Assembly (NCBI GenBank): GCA_963969595.1
Contig: OZ018416.1
Coordinates: forward strand, 312,501-376,500
Source: Neckera pumila
Lineage: Eukaryota; Streptophyta; Bryopsida; Hypnales; Neckeraceae
DNA length: 64,000 nt
Reading direction: 5' to 3'
In this document: piece by piece, positions 34,641 through 47,486 of the stretch
Layout: every line of letters starts with the position of its first letter
Numbering within the stretch: the stretch's first letter is position 1
The notes under the pieces: model-generated
Told to the model about the DNA's origin: nothing
The model's database searches: none
What the model saw: the letters and a program-made list of their open reading frames with translations, nothing else
Position numbers and translations under genes: made by a program

Positions 34641-37600
34641 ATGGCAGTCTTTGTGACGGTGAAGACGTGGTTCGCCGTCTGTCTGTTCTTTCTAGTGATC
34701 CTCTCTGAGTGCTTCGTACCGGAGTATGAGGCAGTTTTGAACAGGATAGATTCAGAGAGGGCTTCAGCATCAACTCAAGAGCATGCTGCGCAGACTGTCC
34801 TTGCGCGGTTGCTTCCAAACCATGTTTCAAGTTTTGAGTTTCGTGTCATCGTGAAGGTAAGGTTTTCTGATATTGTTGGAGTTCCTAGCTGGGGGTACCT
34901 CTATGCATTACTCTGTGAATTATCATATGCTCGTTTTAGCATCTGTTTTTGTTTGCGGCGGTATGTCCATGGTGCCATTGGTGCGTTCGTTTGTTTTAAT
35001 TGCCAATTTTGGAGTGTATCTGATGGAGTGTTTTAAATTAGAGATGTGATGCGCTTATTCTGGACAAATGTCATCACTTCTACCTGAAAGTCTCAACAGT
35101 TGACCACGCTGAACTCGCCAGATCCCACAACGAGTGGTGTATGTCCAGTTTCTGATTGTTAAGCTTGTGATGATTATCGTATGAGCTTATGAGCTTATTA
35201 GTGCTTTAAACGTGTGTGGTGACAAGTATTTCTCAATCATGGTATTTTGACAGGAGAAATGTGGAGGAAAGTCCTGTTTCCAAATCCAAAATCACCCATC
35301 TGGAGGATTGTTTGGAAGAGCTCCTGAAATAAGGTCTTTTCCCATCCTGAGCAGCGTTACTTGAGTATACCCTCTCACTAGGTAGGTGCTTTTGAATTCT
35401 GCAATTTCACAGTTACTTCATGAATTTTAGGTGTGTCATACTATGACATTCTCATGTGGATGTGATAGCCAACTTAATGTGTCAAAAAAATTCCTAGAGT
35501 AGGATCCGAAATGTTCAGCTAGAGCTAACTGAATCGGCTCTTTTAAGAGACCAAAATGGTCAATTAGGTTGAGCCAACAAACTGCACGATTCTGAAGTTT
35601 CTGATGTACATTCAATACTAGATTGAAACCTCGTCATATTCTGATATTTAGCTCAGAGTTTGAATGCTGTTTTATCCACTTGAAAACTCACGACAATTTC
35701 TTGTTGGTAAGCGTACTCTGTGATTTTTGTCGCGCTTTATACGTTTTTACTCCAAGATTTTGTGTTACTTGCTAACAATGCGAATGCAGGATATTGGGAA
35801 CAACAGGTGTAGAGCTCTGTGCTGGCCTGCATTGGTACTTGAAACACTGGTGCGGTGTGCATATTTCTTGGGACAAGACCGGTGGGGCTCAACTTCATAC
35901 GGTACCCAGACCTGGATTTCTTCCACGAGTGCAACATGATACACTGACTATTCAACGGCCTGTTGAATGGAACTACTACCAAAATGTCGTCACATCAAGT
36001 TGTATGTATCCGGTATAAATGGGGGCCATTGCTTGAATTGTGATTCCCATTGTTAGAGAGTAGTATACTTCTGGGATTCAGTTCTACATGGGGGTTGAAG
36101 TTTTGACACTAGAGATGAGCGCACTGTCAGTGGTCTCAATTGAAGCCACCGCAATGCTTTATGATGCTTTACGTACAGAATTGGAAAATAGGTCGAATTT
36201 TCTTAGTTCATGTACTTTGTGTGGGTTCTGATTCCCGCAGAATTGCTCCTTGTGCAGATTCCTATGTCTGGTGGACATGGGAGCGATGGGAGAAGGAGAT
36301 CGACTGGATGGCCTTGCAAGGGATCAACTTACCTCTGGCATTTACGGGACAAGAGGCTTTATGGCAGAAGGTCTTTCAGGTCTGCTGGATTCTTGACAAT
36401 GTTTGCAATCGGGTGACCTCTGTTTCCATTGGTTTCTGAGTGCTTTGTGCGGCAGAGACACTATGCCATCATATCTTCTAAAAAAATCTCCCATCGAACG
36501 CTGAGGTTCCTCTGCTGATTGCTTGCGTATAGAGAGTCAACAATATGCTTGTTGCTCTGCTGCAAATTAAAGATAGTTTTCTTAGTCTGACGGAGGACAA
36601 GCCCGTTGAGAATCATTCCCAGAGACTACAAGTAGGTATTTACTCCTGTTTCGGATGCTGAGTGGTACGGATGTCGTCGACAGAGTGAAGCCTTCAACCT
36701 AACCAAGACTGAATTGGATGACTACTTTGGTGGACCAGCTTTTCTTGCCTGGGCTCGAATGGGTAATTTGAAGAGGTAATAGACTTCGCCTTGATGTCGC
36801 CATGTTTTCTGCTGGTTGGTATTTTTGTTATGCTTATTGCTTTGTTTTCAGAGAGTCTAGTCGTTTTACAAAGTCGAGCATGATTTCCCGATATATCAAC
36901 ACGAGGGTTTATTGAAGAGTAGCACATGGTATTGTCGTGATTTTGAATTTATGTAAACTTTGTATGCTTGGTAGATGGGGAGGCCCATTACCACAAACAT
37001 GGCTTGACCAGCAGTTGCAGCTACAAATCAAAATTTTGGCTCGCATGCGGGAGCTTGGGATGACACCAGGTAAATTCTGTTTTTTCATCTTTCTCGTTTC
37101 AGCTTCACAGAGCTTTTGCATTTTCGTTTTTACATCTATCACATTAGTGCCGTGTCATAGTAATTGTCTGACGGCTTACATGCATTTTCTGGTATATTCA
37201 ACTCAGTCAGAAATGTTTTTTGTTTAATCTCTTTTATTTATTTATTTATTTATTTATTATAAATAATGCAGTTCTGCCAGCATTTGGGGGTAATGTTCCC
37301 GCTGCCATTACTAAGAAATATCCTTCTGCAAAAGTCACTCGTCTAGGAGAATGGTTCGGAATTCTCCCATTTCTTTCCAAATCTAAGTTATAACCGTTAT
37401 CTCGTGCATCTTTCCTTTCACGTGACCCTCACTGTGAACCCTGCATCTGTAGATGTACTTTGAATAGACCGCTTGTGTTACTTGGGTTTTAGGACGTAAT
37501 TGAATTTCTCTCTAGCTGTTTATTTCATGCTAAAGTTTCTGTCATAGTTTTAGATTTCGAAGATGTGGTAAGATCTTACAAGGAAAGTCGGTAACACAGA

Positions 37601-40600
37601 CCTGTTATCTAAGCAGGAACACAGTGAATGGTGACATGCGATATTGCTGTACTTTCCTCTTGGACCCCAAAGACCCATTGTTTGTGGAGATCGGAAAGGC
37701 AATTATCCTCCAACAGATTAAAGGTTCACAACGCGTCTCATACCAATCTACTTGATAATTCACGATAGAATAGTTTCTGTATCTGTATTATGAAACTGCA
37801 GTTTTCCGAGTTTCTATGGAGTGTCCCCCGCCTCATACTATAGTCTACCACCAACAGTTTACTTTGAAATCTCTATTGTTTTGGTTGATGATGGTTTGGA
37901 GTGGAAGAGCTTTTAGCCCGTGAAGCACTGACCTGGCTTACGATGATTGTTGCAGAGTATGGTAGAACTCAACATATCTATAACTGGTGAGCTCCACTGA
38001 TTTCATAGAATTTATATTTTTTATTTTACATGTGAATTGTGATGAACAACAACATAATCAACAGTTCAAACCTTAGTCTTTGACTACTTAGCTAATTTGG
38101 TCATCGTGTGATGTTAACTTATTTAGAATACAACATTGAAAGGAATCATCTGTTGTGCAGTGATACCTTCAATGAGAATCAACCACCAACAGATGATCCG
38201 TCTTATATCTCAGCTCTTGGTGCAATCGTATATAAAGCCATGAGTGCTGCTGACGAAGACGCTATCTGGCTCATGCAGGCAAGCCCAATCCCACCTTTTT
38301 CTGTCTTAACCCCTCAATGACCAAGAGGCCTAAATTGACCTAATGTTTTCTTTTGGCACTTTTGAGTTGGGGCAAATGGTCAAATATCATTTAGTTTTTT
38401 ACCAACGCATGCACTATTCTTCTCTGGTTCTGGTGATATGAAATTTGGCCGAGTCTGAATTCTATTTTTCCGAATATGATCGATCATAGCTCAAATTAGT
38501 CGTATATTTGGATTTGCCGTATTCTGTTTCGCTGCTTCATTTAATACTGCAGTGGAACGATCTGATCGGTGAAGTAGCCATCTTCAAATGTCTTCAATCG
38601 TGTGATGCTTTCTATTTCCACTGATTCAAGATTTTTTCTTGAGCAGGGCTGGTTGTTTGCTTCAGATGATACATTTTGGAAGCCTCCACAGATGAAGGTG
38701 TAACTTCTGTTGCCAACCGTGCTTTTGTATTGTATTCCTGAAAGCAAGAGTGCTCCCTTATTTGTTGTATTTCTTTGACATTCGTTGATTGTTGATTCTG
38801 CCTCCTGCCCCAGGCTTTGCTGCATTCAGTTCCGGTCGGGAAAATGGTCGTACTGGACCTTTTTGCAGATGTAAAACCTATATGGTTGCGGTCAGATCAT
38901 TTCTATGGAATCCCGTATATCTGGTAAAGTGATATTCGTAAACTCATACATGCTAGTATATCCAGTATGAAATATATCCTTAGGACTCAGGTTTGATGGA
39001 ACACTCTGAATGAAAATGTGTTAACGCTGTATATTCAAACAATGTCGTGGACGCCAGGGTTCTTCACTCGCAGATTACCCTCTATAAAATGTAGAATTTA
39101 TGTTTAAAATGTAATCAAAATGTGCAAAGGCCAAAAAGTATAAAGTCATGCACTTTATTGTTACCCTCATGCAAACGTAGGTGTATGTTGCACAATTTCG
39201 GTGGTAATGTGGAGATGTATGGGCGGTTGGACGTACTGGGATCTGGACCTGTTGAGGCAGCAACTAGCTCCAATTCAACTATGGTAAGCACATTACCTGG
39301 TGAAATTTTCTTTTGTTAGGCGTTCCTACGAAGAGAGAAAGGCTTAGAGTTTCGTTCTTTAAGGGTGGGAAGCACCAATGAGTGGCTGTAGTATAGTGGT
39401 GAGAATTCCACGTTGTGGCCGTGGAGACCTGGGCTCGAATCCCAGCAGCCACATGCATGAGTTTGCTAATTCTCGTCCGTGGATGAGAAATCCTGTTTTG
39501 TAGTTTTGTCGGTGAATATTTTATAGAAAACTTTAGGGGAGATTTAAATTAGGAATCTACGATGACTTCGTTTTCACTGCCGCCGGTCATTGTATTGTTG
39601 AGTCCGGCAGTTGTGGGACTTCCTATCCAGGTGGGCGTGGGCATGTGTATGGAAGGCATTGAGCAGAACCCGGTTGTGTATGACCTCATGGCCGAAATGG
39701 CTTTCCATCATGCAACTCTCGATGTTGAGGTTAGTCACTGGCCTCCCAATTGCTTACCACCTTCGGCAACTGTATAGAATTTGTGCTCGGCCAACACTAT
39801 GGAGGTGGTGTAATATATTAATAGTGAATTTTGGATAGTTCCCTTGTTGCCGGATCCTTTGGAATCTTGCGGTGTCATAGGATCAGAGCTTTGCATTAAA
39901 GTGTCATATTTTACTACCACTGAAACTTAGGGCCACTTTAGATTGCTCAGGCCGAAGCAGCAAGCGTGAGCTAAGAAGAAATCCTGCATCTGGATTGGCG
40001 CTGAAATCATTTTAATTCGTTTTGCCTCGTTTTGTTCCTTGTGGACTTTACACTACTGTTGGCCAAGTAGCAAGAAGAGCTGGAAGAGGTGACGCTAACA
40101 TAGCTCCTTTGTGGCATGCTAAAAACACTTGAGAGGACAAGGTCTGATTGGACACTTGTTACTTCAAATGCGTCATAAGCTGTCACAAAACAATGGATTG
40201 TCTTAAGCTTGTTATAGCACCCCTCGTTGTACGTAACTTTGGTTCAATGTGCAATCTAAAGTGGCTCTTACAAACTTGATGCAGTGTTCAACTATATTTG
40301 GGAGAAACCATATGTTACTAAATAATGTCCTACTCCTCGTGATGTGGAAAATATGGCATGCTTTGAGAGAAAAAAACGCTTCTACATATACGTTCTTAGG
40401 CTTGTGGGGTGTTTAGAACTGGATCGAGACATATGCAAGGAGACGATATGGAGCTGCAACAGCTGGTGCACGAATAGCATGGAAGATGTTACACCAGTCT
40501 ATATACAATTGCTCCGACGGAATTGCAGTACGTTTCTGAATCAATCTTTAGTGTTTTTTAGGTTCATTTGCTGTGCGGACCAGTTCTTCTTGTCTGTGGA

Positions 40601-42507
40601 CGCTCTGGATCTCCAGAAAGTGATGTTTCTTTTTCTCTACTCTTTATTGTTGCATGCAATTCCCCCAAATAGCAGCTACACTGGCATGCCATGTGTGGCC
40701 AAAGAGCTCATTCATGTATTCTTCCCTTTTTATGATTCTGGCAGGACCATAATGGAGATGTCATCGTTGAATTCCCTGATTATAGTCCGGAACGACTTGT
40801 GCCTTACCCGCAAAAGCCATTAGTAGAGAGGGGTAGTTTCGGCCAGACTCATCTGTCACTAAGACAACAACTTCTTACTCATCCTCAACACATGTGGTAC
40901 TCTCCACGAGATGCGGCTGTGGCTTTACAGTATCTTCTTGCCTCAGCCGATGCATTGAGTCTTAGCAAGCCTTACAGGTTAAATACCTGCCTATTAGAAG
41001 TCTTTCCGTTACTTATGTTACCTGTGGGGAACATCGAAAAGATACTACTGTGCTAAAAGATAGTACTTTAGATGTTGTCTAGTTCTTCACAAGTATCGTG
41101 TCTCTCCTTTGGTGTATTTCCGGTTTGGTGGTATGGAATTCGTCTGTGTTAACATGGCAATTAATCGGCAGGTATGACGTTGTGGATCTGACACGTCAAG
41201 TGCTATCGAAGCTGGCCAATCAACTTCACTCCGAGGTTGTGGAAGACTATAAGCTTTCCAACGTCGAAAAAGTGGAAAATGCAAGCCGTCTGCTTTTGGA
41301 GCTTCTCTGTGATATGGATGAGTTACTAGGTGCCAGCGAGGAGTTTTTACTAGGACCCTGGCTAGAAAGTGCTAAGGCGCTTGGAACAACCGACGATGAA
41401 AAGAAGCTCGTAAGTCTAGGAGGCCATCCTTTAATCAACTCGTAGATCATAGCAAGGCATTGATTTTTTCAGTTTCAAAAGACGAGAGATACTAATCAAT
41501 TTCTCTGATGGTTTACAATTTTTTCAGCTTTATGAGATGCGGAATCAATCAGCGTTATCTTTGAGGATTCTCGAAATGAACATGGCTTTTGTTAAATTGT
41601 CTGACATGCAGCATTAATATCATTCAGTATGCCCTTATACAGCAAGAGCGCTACGTGGTTTATCTTATTACCCGACTACCAAATAACCAATTTTGCAAAT
41701 TGTTTTAATCTAATACATATCCTTGCTGTGGCAGTATGAATGGAATGCAAGGACACAGGTCACAATGTGGTTTGACAATACCGCTGTCAAGCCAAGTCCA
41801 CTTCATGATTACGGTAAGCGCAATTACATCTGCTTGTTCAACCCACCTGGCGGCGATGCTGCTGTAGAAAAGCGAATTGATTGCCTCGAGTGCCCCATCC
41901 AAGAATAAAAAGTCCATTTTGGGAGCAAATAGTCGATAGTTGTATCTTCCAATACACATTTCTATCATTCAAAAAAGCAGCGTATGATTTCCTCTTCTAG
42001 TTTCCATTTTTTATCTTCCTTGAAGCTTCTTAAATGATTTGTTTCAATTCTTATTGTCATGGAAGCATCCACTGCTGGTCATTCGGATCCTTAGAGCTTA
42101 ATTGCTTGATGGATGTGATTGTGTCAGCTGCCACAGGAACTAGATGTAGGCATCCTTAACAATTCTTGCAACCAGAGAATGTATTGATAAATCTTTCACG
42201 GCACGGGCTTCTCTGACATTCGGATCTGTGTGCAGCAAACAAGATGTGGAGTGGTTTGACTCGTGACTACTACCTTCCCAGGGCTGCAATATATCTGAAA
42301 TACTTGAAGCAGTCCCTCCGTGACAACGTATCCTTTGCTTTCCAAGAATGGAGACGAGATTGGATTGCGTTAACGAACAATTGGCAAACGGCATCAAACG
42401 TGTATCCCACGGCAGCTACGGGTGATGCATTGGAAATTGCCATGACACTGTATGAGAAGTACGCAGACCTCATTGTGGATACTCGGTCCTCTGCAATGGT
42501 ATCGTAG
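34641..42507 (+). CDS. NAGLU: Alpha-N-acetylglucosaminidase (GH89, NAGLU)
   Basis: Glycoside hydrolase family 89 enzyme that removes terminal alpha-linked N-acetylglucosamine, expected in the vacuole or secretory route. Nineteen + strand exons: 34641-34856, 35254-35333, 35790-36001, 36258-36379, 36684-36775, 36975-37069, 37272-37353, 37617-37723, 37956-37986, 38161-38278, 38647-38697, 38814-38923, 39181-39283, 39631-39729, 40417-40527, 40745-40977, 41172-41409, 41735-41813 and 42236-42507, giving 816 aa. Residues 1-25 are a signal peptide ([15 protein letters not shown]). Blocks include [44 protein letters not shown] and [14 protein letters not shown]. Catalytic-type acids are E351 (CDTFNEN) and E481 ([10 protein letters not shown]), by homology to human E316/E446. 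Intron 10 is GC-AG and exon 9 is only 31 nt. Intron 13 holds a tRNA gene. Confidence 0.95.
37223..37260. repeat. (TTTA)n microsatellite in NAGLU intron 6
   Basis: About seven to eight TTTA repeats close upstream of the exon 7 acceptor (CAG at 37269-37271). Confidence 0.85.
38306..38330. repeat. Possible decayed piggyBac-like terminus in NAGLU intron 10
   Basis: TTAACCCCTCAATGACC at 38306 resembles the TTAACCCCTAAATG/GG termini found elsewhere in the window, with one difference in the first 13 bases. No opposite end is seen, so this could be chance or a fragment. Confidence 0.3.
39382..39453 (+). tRNA. tRNA-His (GTG)
   Basis: 72 nt with a perfect 7-bp acceptor stem (GTGGCTG / CAGCCAC), a D-arm (TAGTATAGTGGTGAGA), the anticodon stem-loop CCACG-TTGTGGC-CGTGG with anticodon GTG at 39415-39417, and a T-arm CTGGG-CTCGAAT-CCCAG that includes a B-box. 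The sequence is the conserved plant cytosolic tRNA-His. It sits in NAGLU intron 13 (39284-39630) on the same strand. A short T-run follows at about 39493. Confidence 0.97.
39927..40270. mobile_element. MITE in NAGLU intron 14 (TTA duplication, GGGCCACTTTAG ends)
   Basis: GGGCCACTTTAGATTGC at 39930 is inverted at GCAATCTAAAGTGGCTC ending 40267. Both edges carry TTA (39927-39929 and 40268-40270) as a direct target duplication, which fits PIF/Harbinger-type elements. No coding sequence is present. It lies wholly within intron 39730-40416. Confidence 0.7.
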
Positions 42508-45272
42508 GCCTCTAATTGATCCTGGAGTCTTCCTTGTCAAGGCACCGAGAGCACCAGATTTTGTAGAGTAATTGCTTGTTGTAAGCTTTCTACTTTGAAT
42601 TCCTGAGATTTTGTAATCTAGATCTTGTAACATTTTTTGGTGTGCCGATTGACAGTGGGTATGGAACTCAGTAGCAGATCCGAACTGTTGAGTGTACGAT
42701 TAGCCGTAACATTATAAAATCGTGGAGATGTGTCCCAACTCCCAAGGGTGAGATAGAAAATGGAGAATCTTCTTCCATGGGATACTTGGGAAAGCCTTAC
42801 ATTTAGTTTACAATTTAGTTCATTGGTTTTTCGTGCTCCTATAGTGCTCATATACTATATTCTTGTGCTTTATTAATGTTTTGGGCATGCAAGGGACCTT
42901 CACTATAACTTTCGTAATATTACTATGGTATTTGTGCAAAGCTCCTTCATGTCATTCTATGTATTGCTCATAAATTCATGTTATAGGGCCCATTATAAAT
43001 TTTGGAACTTCCTTTAATCCAAATGATCCTAATTGAACAATGTCTTCAAATATATACCTATTTATTTATTTATTGTAGTTTGTTGCCATATACTCAAGGG
43101 ATCTTTGGACTAATAAGGTAAAACAACCCATTTGTGGTCAGAGTTACAAGTTTGGCCTCATGCAGTTGTTGAAACTTTTCAATTCTTTTCCCACATAAAG
43201 ACAAGTGAGAAATAGTAAGAGCAATTGAAATTATATTTTTTTGACAAAGTACGATTTTGCTATGAATTTTTGAAGTGTTCAATGCATCATGGTCCAAAAG
43301 GGTCTGTAGACTACCCCAGAACCAACAAAATCTGAATCCATGATGCTCATCTTGTTCACATAAAACAATTATGATATTTTCTAACATTGAAGGCCTAAAA
43401 AGTTAGTTCTTACAAAGAATTCAAACTGAAAAGTTGGAAGTTTCTAATGAAATCACTAATCACTCCATTACTGTCATGTAAGACATACTTTGTGGCTTAA
43501 ATCTCACATATTGAAAAAATCCATAGTAGAGTCATTCCCTAGGTGTTCACTCTGGGTCATCTTACCACAATGGGAATTTCTACCTTATCCAAGAGGTAGA
43601 TAAAAAAAACACCAAGCATAACCATCTCCAAAAAGTTCCTACCTAAACCATCTCCAAAATTTACACAAAGAAAAAAAGGCATCCAAGTGACATGGGATGA
43701 GAATTCAAATTGGATATAAATAAAAGTGAAAATGCAAACGAGTATAAATGGATAATTACATATTCTATATGAGTACATATACAGATTCATATGTGTATGC
43801 ATGCACACATTGTCCCATATCTTTTGAACTTTTTTATTGTGTAATAAGTATAGAGAGAGAAGTGAAAAAACAATGGCCTTATATTTGCCTCATTTCAGAA
43901 TTTTGTATATGTCATTCACAAGCACATTTTGGGGAATTTTGATAAACTTAATTATTTTTTGAAAAGGATGACCACCAACACTTTAATAATACATGGTCCC
44001 CTTTGGATATTTGTTAATCACTTTTATAAATCACTTTTGAGTCAACACGGGGTATCAAGATCCAATCAAACTCACTAGGTATGATTAGTATAGGAAACAT
44101 GTATGGTAATAAGAAATACTAAGAATGCATTGTTTTATAGCTTTGGTCAACTCCAATTGTGTACTAGAAAAATACCATTTAAATAACCATAGTATTCTTT
44201 AGTATATTTTTTTGTAGCAAAGTCAACAATGAAAAATACGATTTGAAATTACAAAAATATTTCATGCAATAAACAATAAAATTGTAATAAAATTGTATTT
44301 CAACAAATATTCGTTCACATAAGAAAACAATATTTTTCATCATTCAATACATTTTAAATAAGGGAAAAATTATAAGCAATTTTGAAATAGTTTATATGCC
44401 CCATATTTGAATGTCATCATTTCTTGCCCTACTTTTGATGTGCAATTGCAAATTGGATTATTATTTTATTATCTTATACAATCTTTTATATTTACTTTAG
44501 CATGCTTGCACTATTTAAAAAAAAAAAAATAATACATATATACACAAAATCATGTCACAATGAAATACATGTAGTATAGAATTAATCATGTATGTCATGT
44601 ATTTTTAAGACTAAAAAGATTGTGCAATATACAATTCAATAGTTAAATCATGCTACAAAAGCAATTGTGGCAAGGTTCCAACTTTATAGGAGGCAAAGGT
44701 ATCCTACAAGGTCGAGTTAACCATTAAATGTCCAACATGACTTAAGTGACCAAAATACAATTTTTTTAAAGATATTTACTTCAAATGCCTTTCAATTAAA
44801 ACTAAGACCCATATTCCTCTCATTCTAGTTTCAGTACCAATTTGAATAATGTAAACATGACTAATATTAAGTGAAATAAGTCCATTTCAAATTTAGCATG
44901 TAACAAACATCAATAAGATTTTTTTTTTTAATTTAAAATCTTTTTAAGTTTTTTTGGATTTAGCATGACCATCTATAAATCCATTAATTTCTCTTCAATT
45001 ATCATAATTATTCATCTCAAGTGTTTGAAATGCATGTTTCAATGCATATGAACCAAAAAAATTTAATTTTAAATTTGTCTTGCCATTCAAAATTTAAAAA
45101 CTAAAAATGAGCAATAATAATTGATTATTAATGACCAATGGGAACTTTAACCCTGAAAGGACACTGCCACCTAGAAGGACATTGCCTTGGTGATAGGTAC
45201 TCACTCAAATATAGTTCAATTTTTGGACTAATAGGTTCATTATCTATTTGTACACTAATAGAGAAAGTCATC

Positions 45273-45344
45273 CATCAGACACTTTGTGTTCTCATTGTTT
45301 CATCGGACACTTTCTGTTCTCATTGTTTCATCGGACACTTTGCA
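45273..45344. repeat. 28-bp tandem repeat, 2.5 copies
   Basis: CATC(A/G)GACACTTT(G/C)TGTTC... starts at 45273, 45301 and 45329, exactly 28 bases apart. The third unit is partial. Confidence 0.9.
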
Positions 45345-45354
45345 TCATCAGCAT

Positions 45355-45640
45355 CGTTTCAAGGTTAATCATTTGCTCAACGGAGAATACATATATTTTT
45401 TAGCATCACTAGAGTATGAACGATAATTTTGAAACGAAAACTTTGTAAATTATGGAAATCAAAGAAAAATCCTCAAAATGAGAAGAACTGCCAGACGTTT
45501 TAGGATTAATAATGTTATAAACCACTATCATAAGACCAGGAATACTCATAAAAAAGTGTTCCAACGTTCCAACTTGGTCAGTCAAATTATGTAAAGTCAA
45601 AACAAAGGATGAACTACCGTAATATATTTGCACAGGATGG
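45355..45640. repeat. Dispersed repeat, copy 2
   Basis: Same-orientation partner of 31387-31690 with scattered substitutions and small indels across the full length. Confidence 0.7.
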
Positions 45641-46022
45641 AGAAAATTGAGAGCACTCAGCAATTCCCCAGTATCCTCGCTGACACTGACAAATAGTGCC
45701 TCTTACTTTGGAAATGATCTTGGTGATCTAATCGAGTCAAGCGCATCACAATCGCACTGAAGATGAATACAAAGAATACAAAACTCTACATCCTCTTGAA
45801 CAATTGTCCAAGTTAAGCCTCCGTTTACAATCCGCACGATTCTCAAACGATTCACCATTGCATGGTAGTTCAAAAGTGACTCATCTACATCCTGCATCTA
45901 CTGGGAGGTCGTTGAACGCCACCTTGCACGGGCATGAAGATTCTAAGGTGATGGCCTTGTGCCATCAAACTTTTGAAATACTTCCATAGGAACCTCCGAG
46001 CTCTCAGGCATTGATTGACCTA

Positions 46023-47486
46023 CTACTTGTCTGTGTTTGAAGCATTGGCAAGAGCAACTGCCCCTGGAATCTTCGCAGGCACAAAATCTGCAGGTCATAG
46101 CCACCAATACGACCATAATGAGAGGATATTATCGGGCTCTTCTAGCCAGATTTTCCTTTCAAAGTCACATACAAAACTTAACTCAGACTCGGCTTGTATT
46201 TTGAGATGGAAAGGACAAAGTACGTTACACCTGAGCAAGTGCTACATTAAGCTAAAAAACAGTCATTTCAGAGAACAATGGCCAACCACAGATATACATA
46301 TATGCACATACAGCTGACGAGAAGAGTCTTCCACTGCACTTGCTTACTCTCAGATTTGACTTACGATGAAGAAACAAATATGTTCACAGATAACTTCCTC
46401 TAAGGTGCTACACATCCACATTACAAAGTCTTGAGTCAAACGACTTTGGCAATGACACCAGACACGTTGTACTAACGCCAAGAAGTTGAAAAGCAGACCT
46501 GAAAGAAATTCCAATCTCTCCGTGGTCGCAACGTGAGACGCTGGAAAAAAAAGGATGGCAAACAAAGTGAATAAAAGTTTGTCAGAAAAAAAAAAGAAAC
46601 ACGATGTTTCACAACCCGTAGCTTCCCTATCGGTATGACACGAAAAGATGACAAGCACGACTACTACAATGAGAGCATACTAGATTTATTGCAACGGAAG
46701 TTCAGCAGAAAATTAGCAAGTCACACCGTGGAGAGCAAGCGTGCATTCAATCTCCATAACACAAGAAACATCATTTCCAAAAGATGAGTTTCAAGGACAT
46801 TGCAAGCACTATTAAACGGTGGAAAAACGCTTTGACTTATGTGAATGCTCTACGACCTGGTTATGCTAGCAAAACAGCATGATCATGGATTACGTACATA
46901 GATGAGGGTAAAGAATCGATCCTTGCCGATTGGCTTGCATCCTGTCGAACGCACCTTCGACCATCTTTTCCAAAAACATTTCCTGTCACCCACCAAAGAA
47001 AACTTTATTTGTACGCAATTCCAGCCAAATCTTTCGTCAAACCGCGAAAGACAAGAACCACAATGCCTTTGACGAGACAGAAATCAAAATGCGGATGACG
47101 GAGATCACATGTTCGTATGTTAGAAAAAACATTATGTTGTTTCAACATCTCCAAACTAACTCCACAATTACAGACAGGTTCCAAAGACGACTAAACACAA
47201 AGCTTGGTGCGTGAATGATAATACTTACAGAGGCTTTGGCGATGAGAAAACCAGCCTCCACGCCCACCCACTGGACGTCCGCCTCGCTCTTTACAAGCCG
47301 ACGTACCCTAGAAATGGGAAAAGCCAGCGTGAGTAGCGATTTTCCAGCTCGGCCAGACGCATCCCAGGATCCGGAAGTTCCGTTTTCGGTCATGTTCCCA
47401 TTCTCCTCATACGAATGACCATTCTCATCTTCCTCGCCCGATCTCGGCAGCTCCTTGGACTCCGACTCCGAGTTTGAGGTGCTCAT
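46023..47486 (-). CDS. Histone-fold protein, NF-YC/Dpb3 (CHRAC1)-like
   Basis: Small histone-fold subunit of the NF-YC/Dpb3/CHRAC-15 group, which pairs with an NF-YB/Dpb4-like partner in chromatin-accessibility or DNA polymerase epsilon complexes. Four exons on the - strand: 47229-47486, 46898-46982, 46499-46540 and 46023-46087, giving 149 aa. Residues 1-52 are acidic and Ser/Glu/Asn-rich, probably disordered. The fold runs FPISRVRRLVKSEADVQ (helix 1), GVEAGFLIAKASEMFLEKM (long helix 2), then SILYPHLSSHVATTERLEFLSDFVP, which parallels the YKHLSSVV...YEFLADSVP block of Arabidopsis DPB3-1/NF-YC10. All phases match. Sequence identity to any one family member is modest, so a specific partner or function is inferred. 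Confidence 0.82.

Larger units (their letters stand above)
42508..46022. other. Intergenic, no gene seen
   Basis: NAGLU 3' UTR at the start and the NF-YC-like gene 3' UTR at the end. Between them is AT-rich sequence with a 28-bp tandem repeat and copy 2 of a dispersed repeat. A - strand frame at 45703-45897 (NYHAMVNRLRIVRIVNGG) loosely recalls retroelement gag but has no diagnostic motif. Confidence 0.5.

Noticed and set aside
45703..45897. Separate retroelement gag gene
   Set aside because: The peptide has a vague gag-like feel but no zinc knuckle, no neighbouring pol and no LTRs. It is mentioned only within the gap description.
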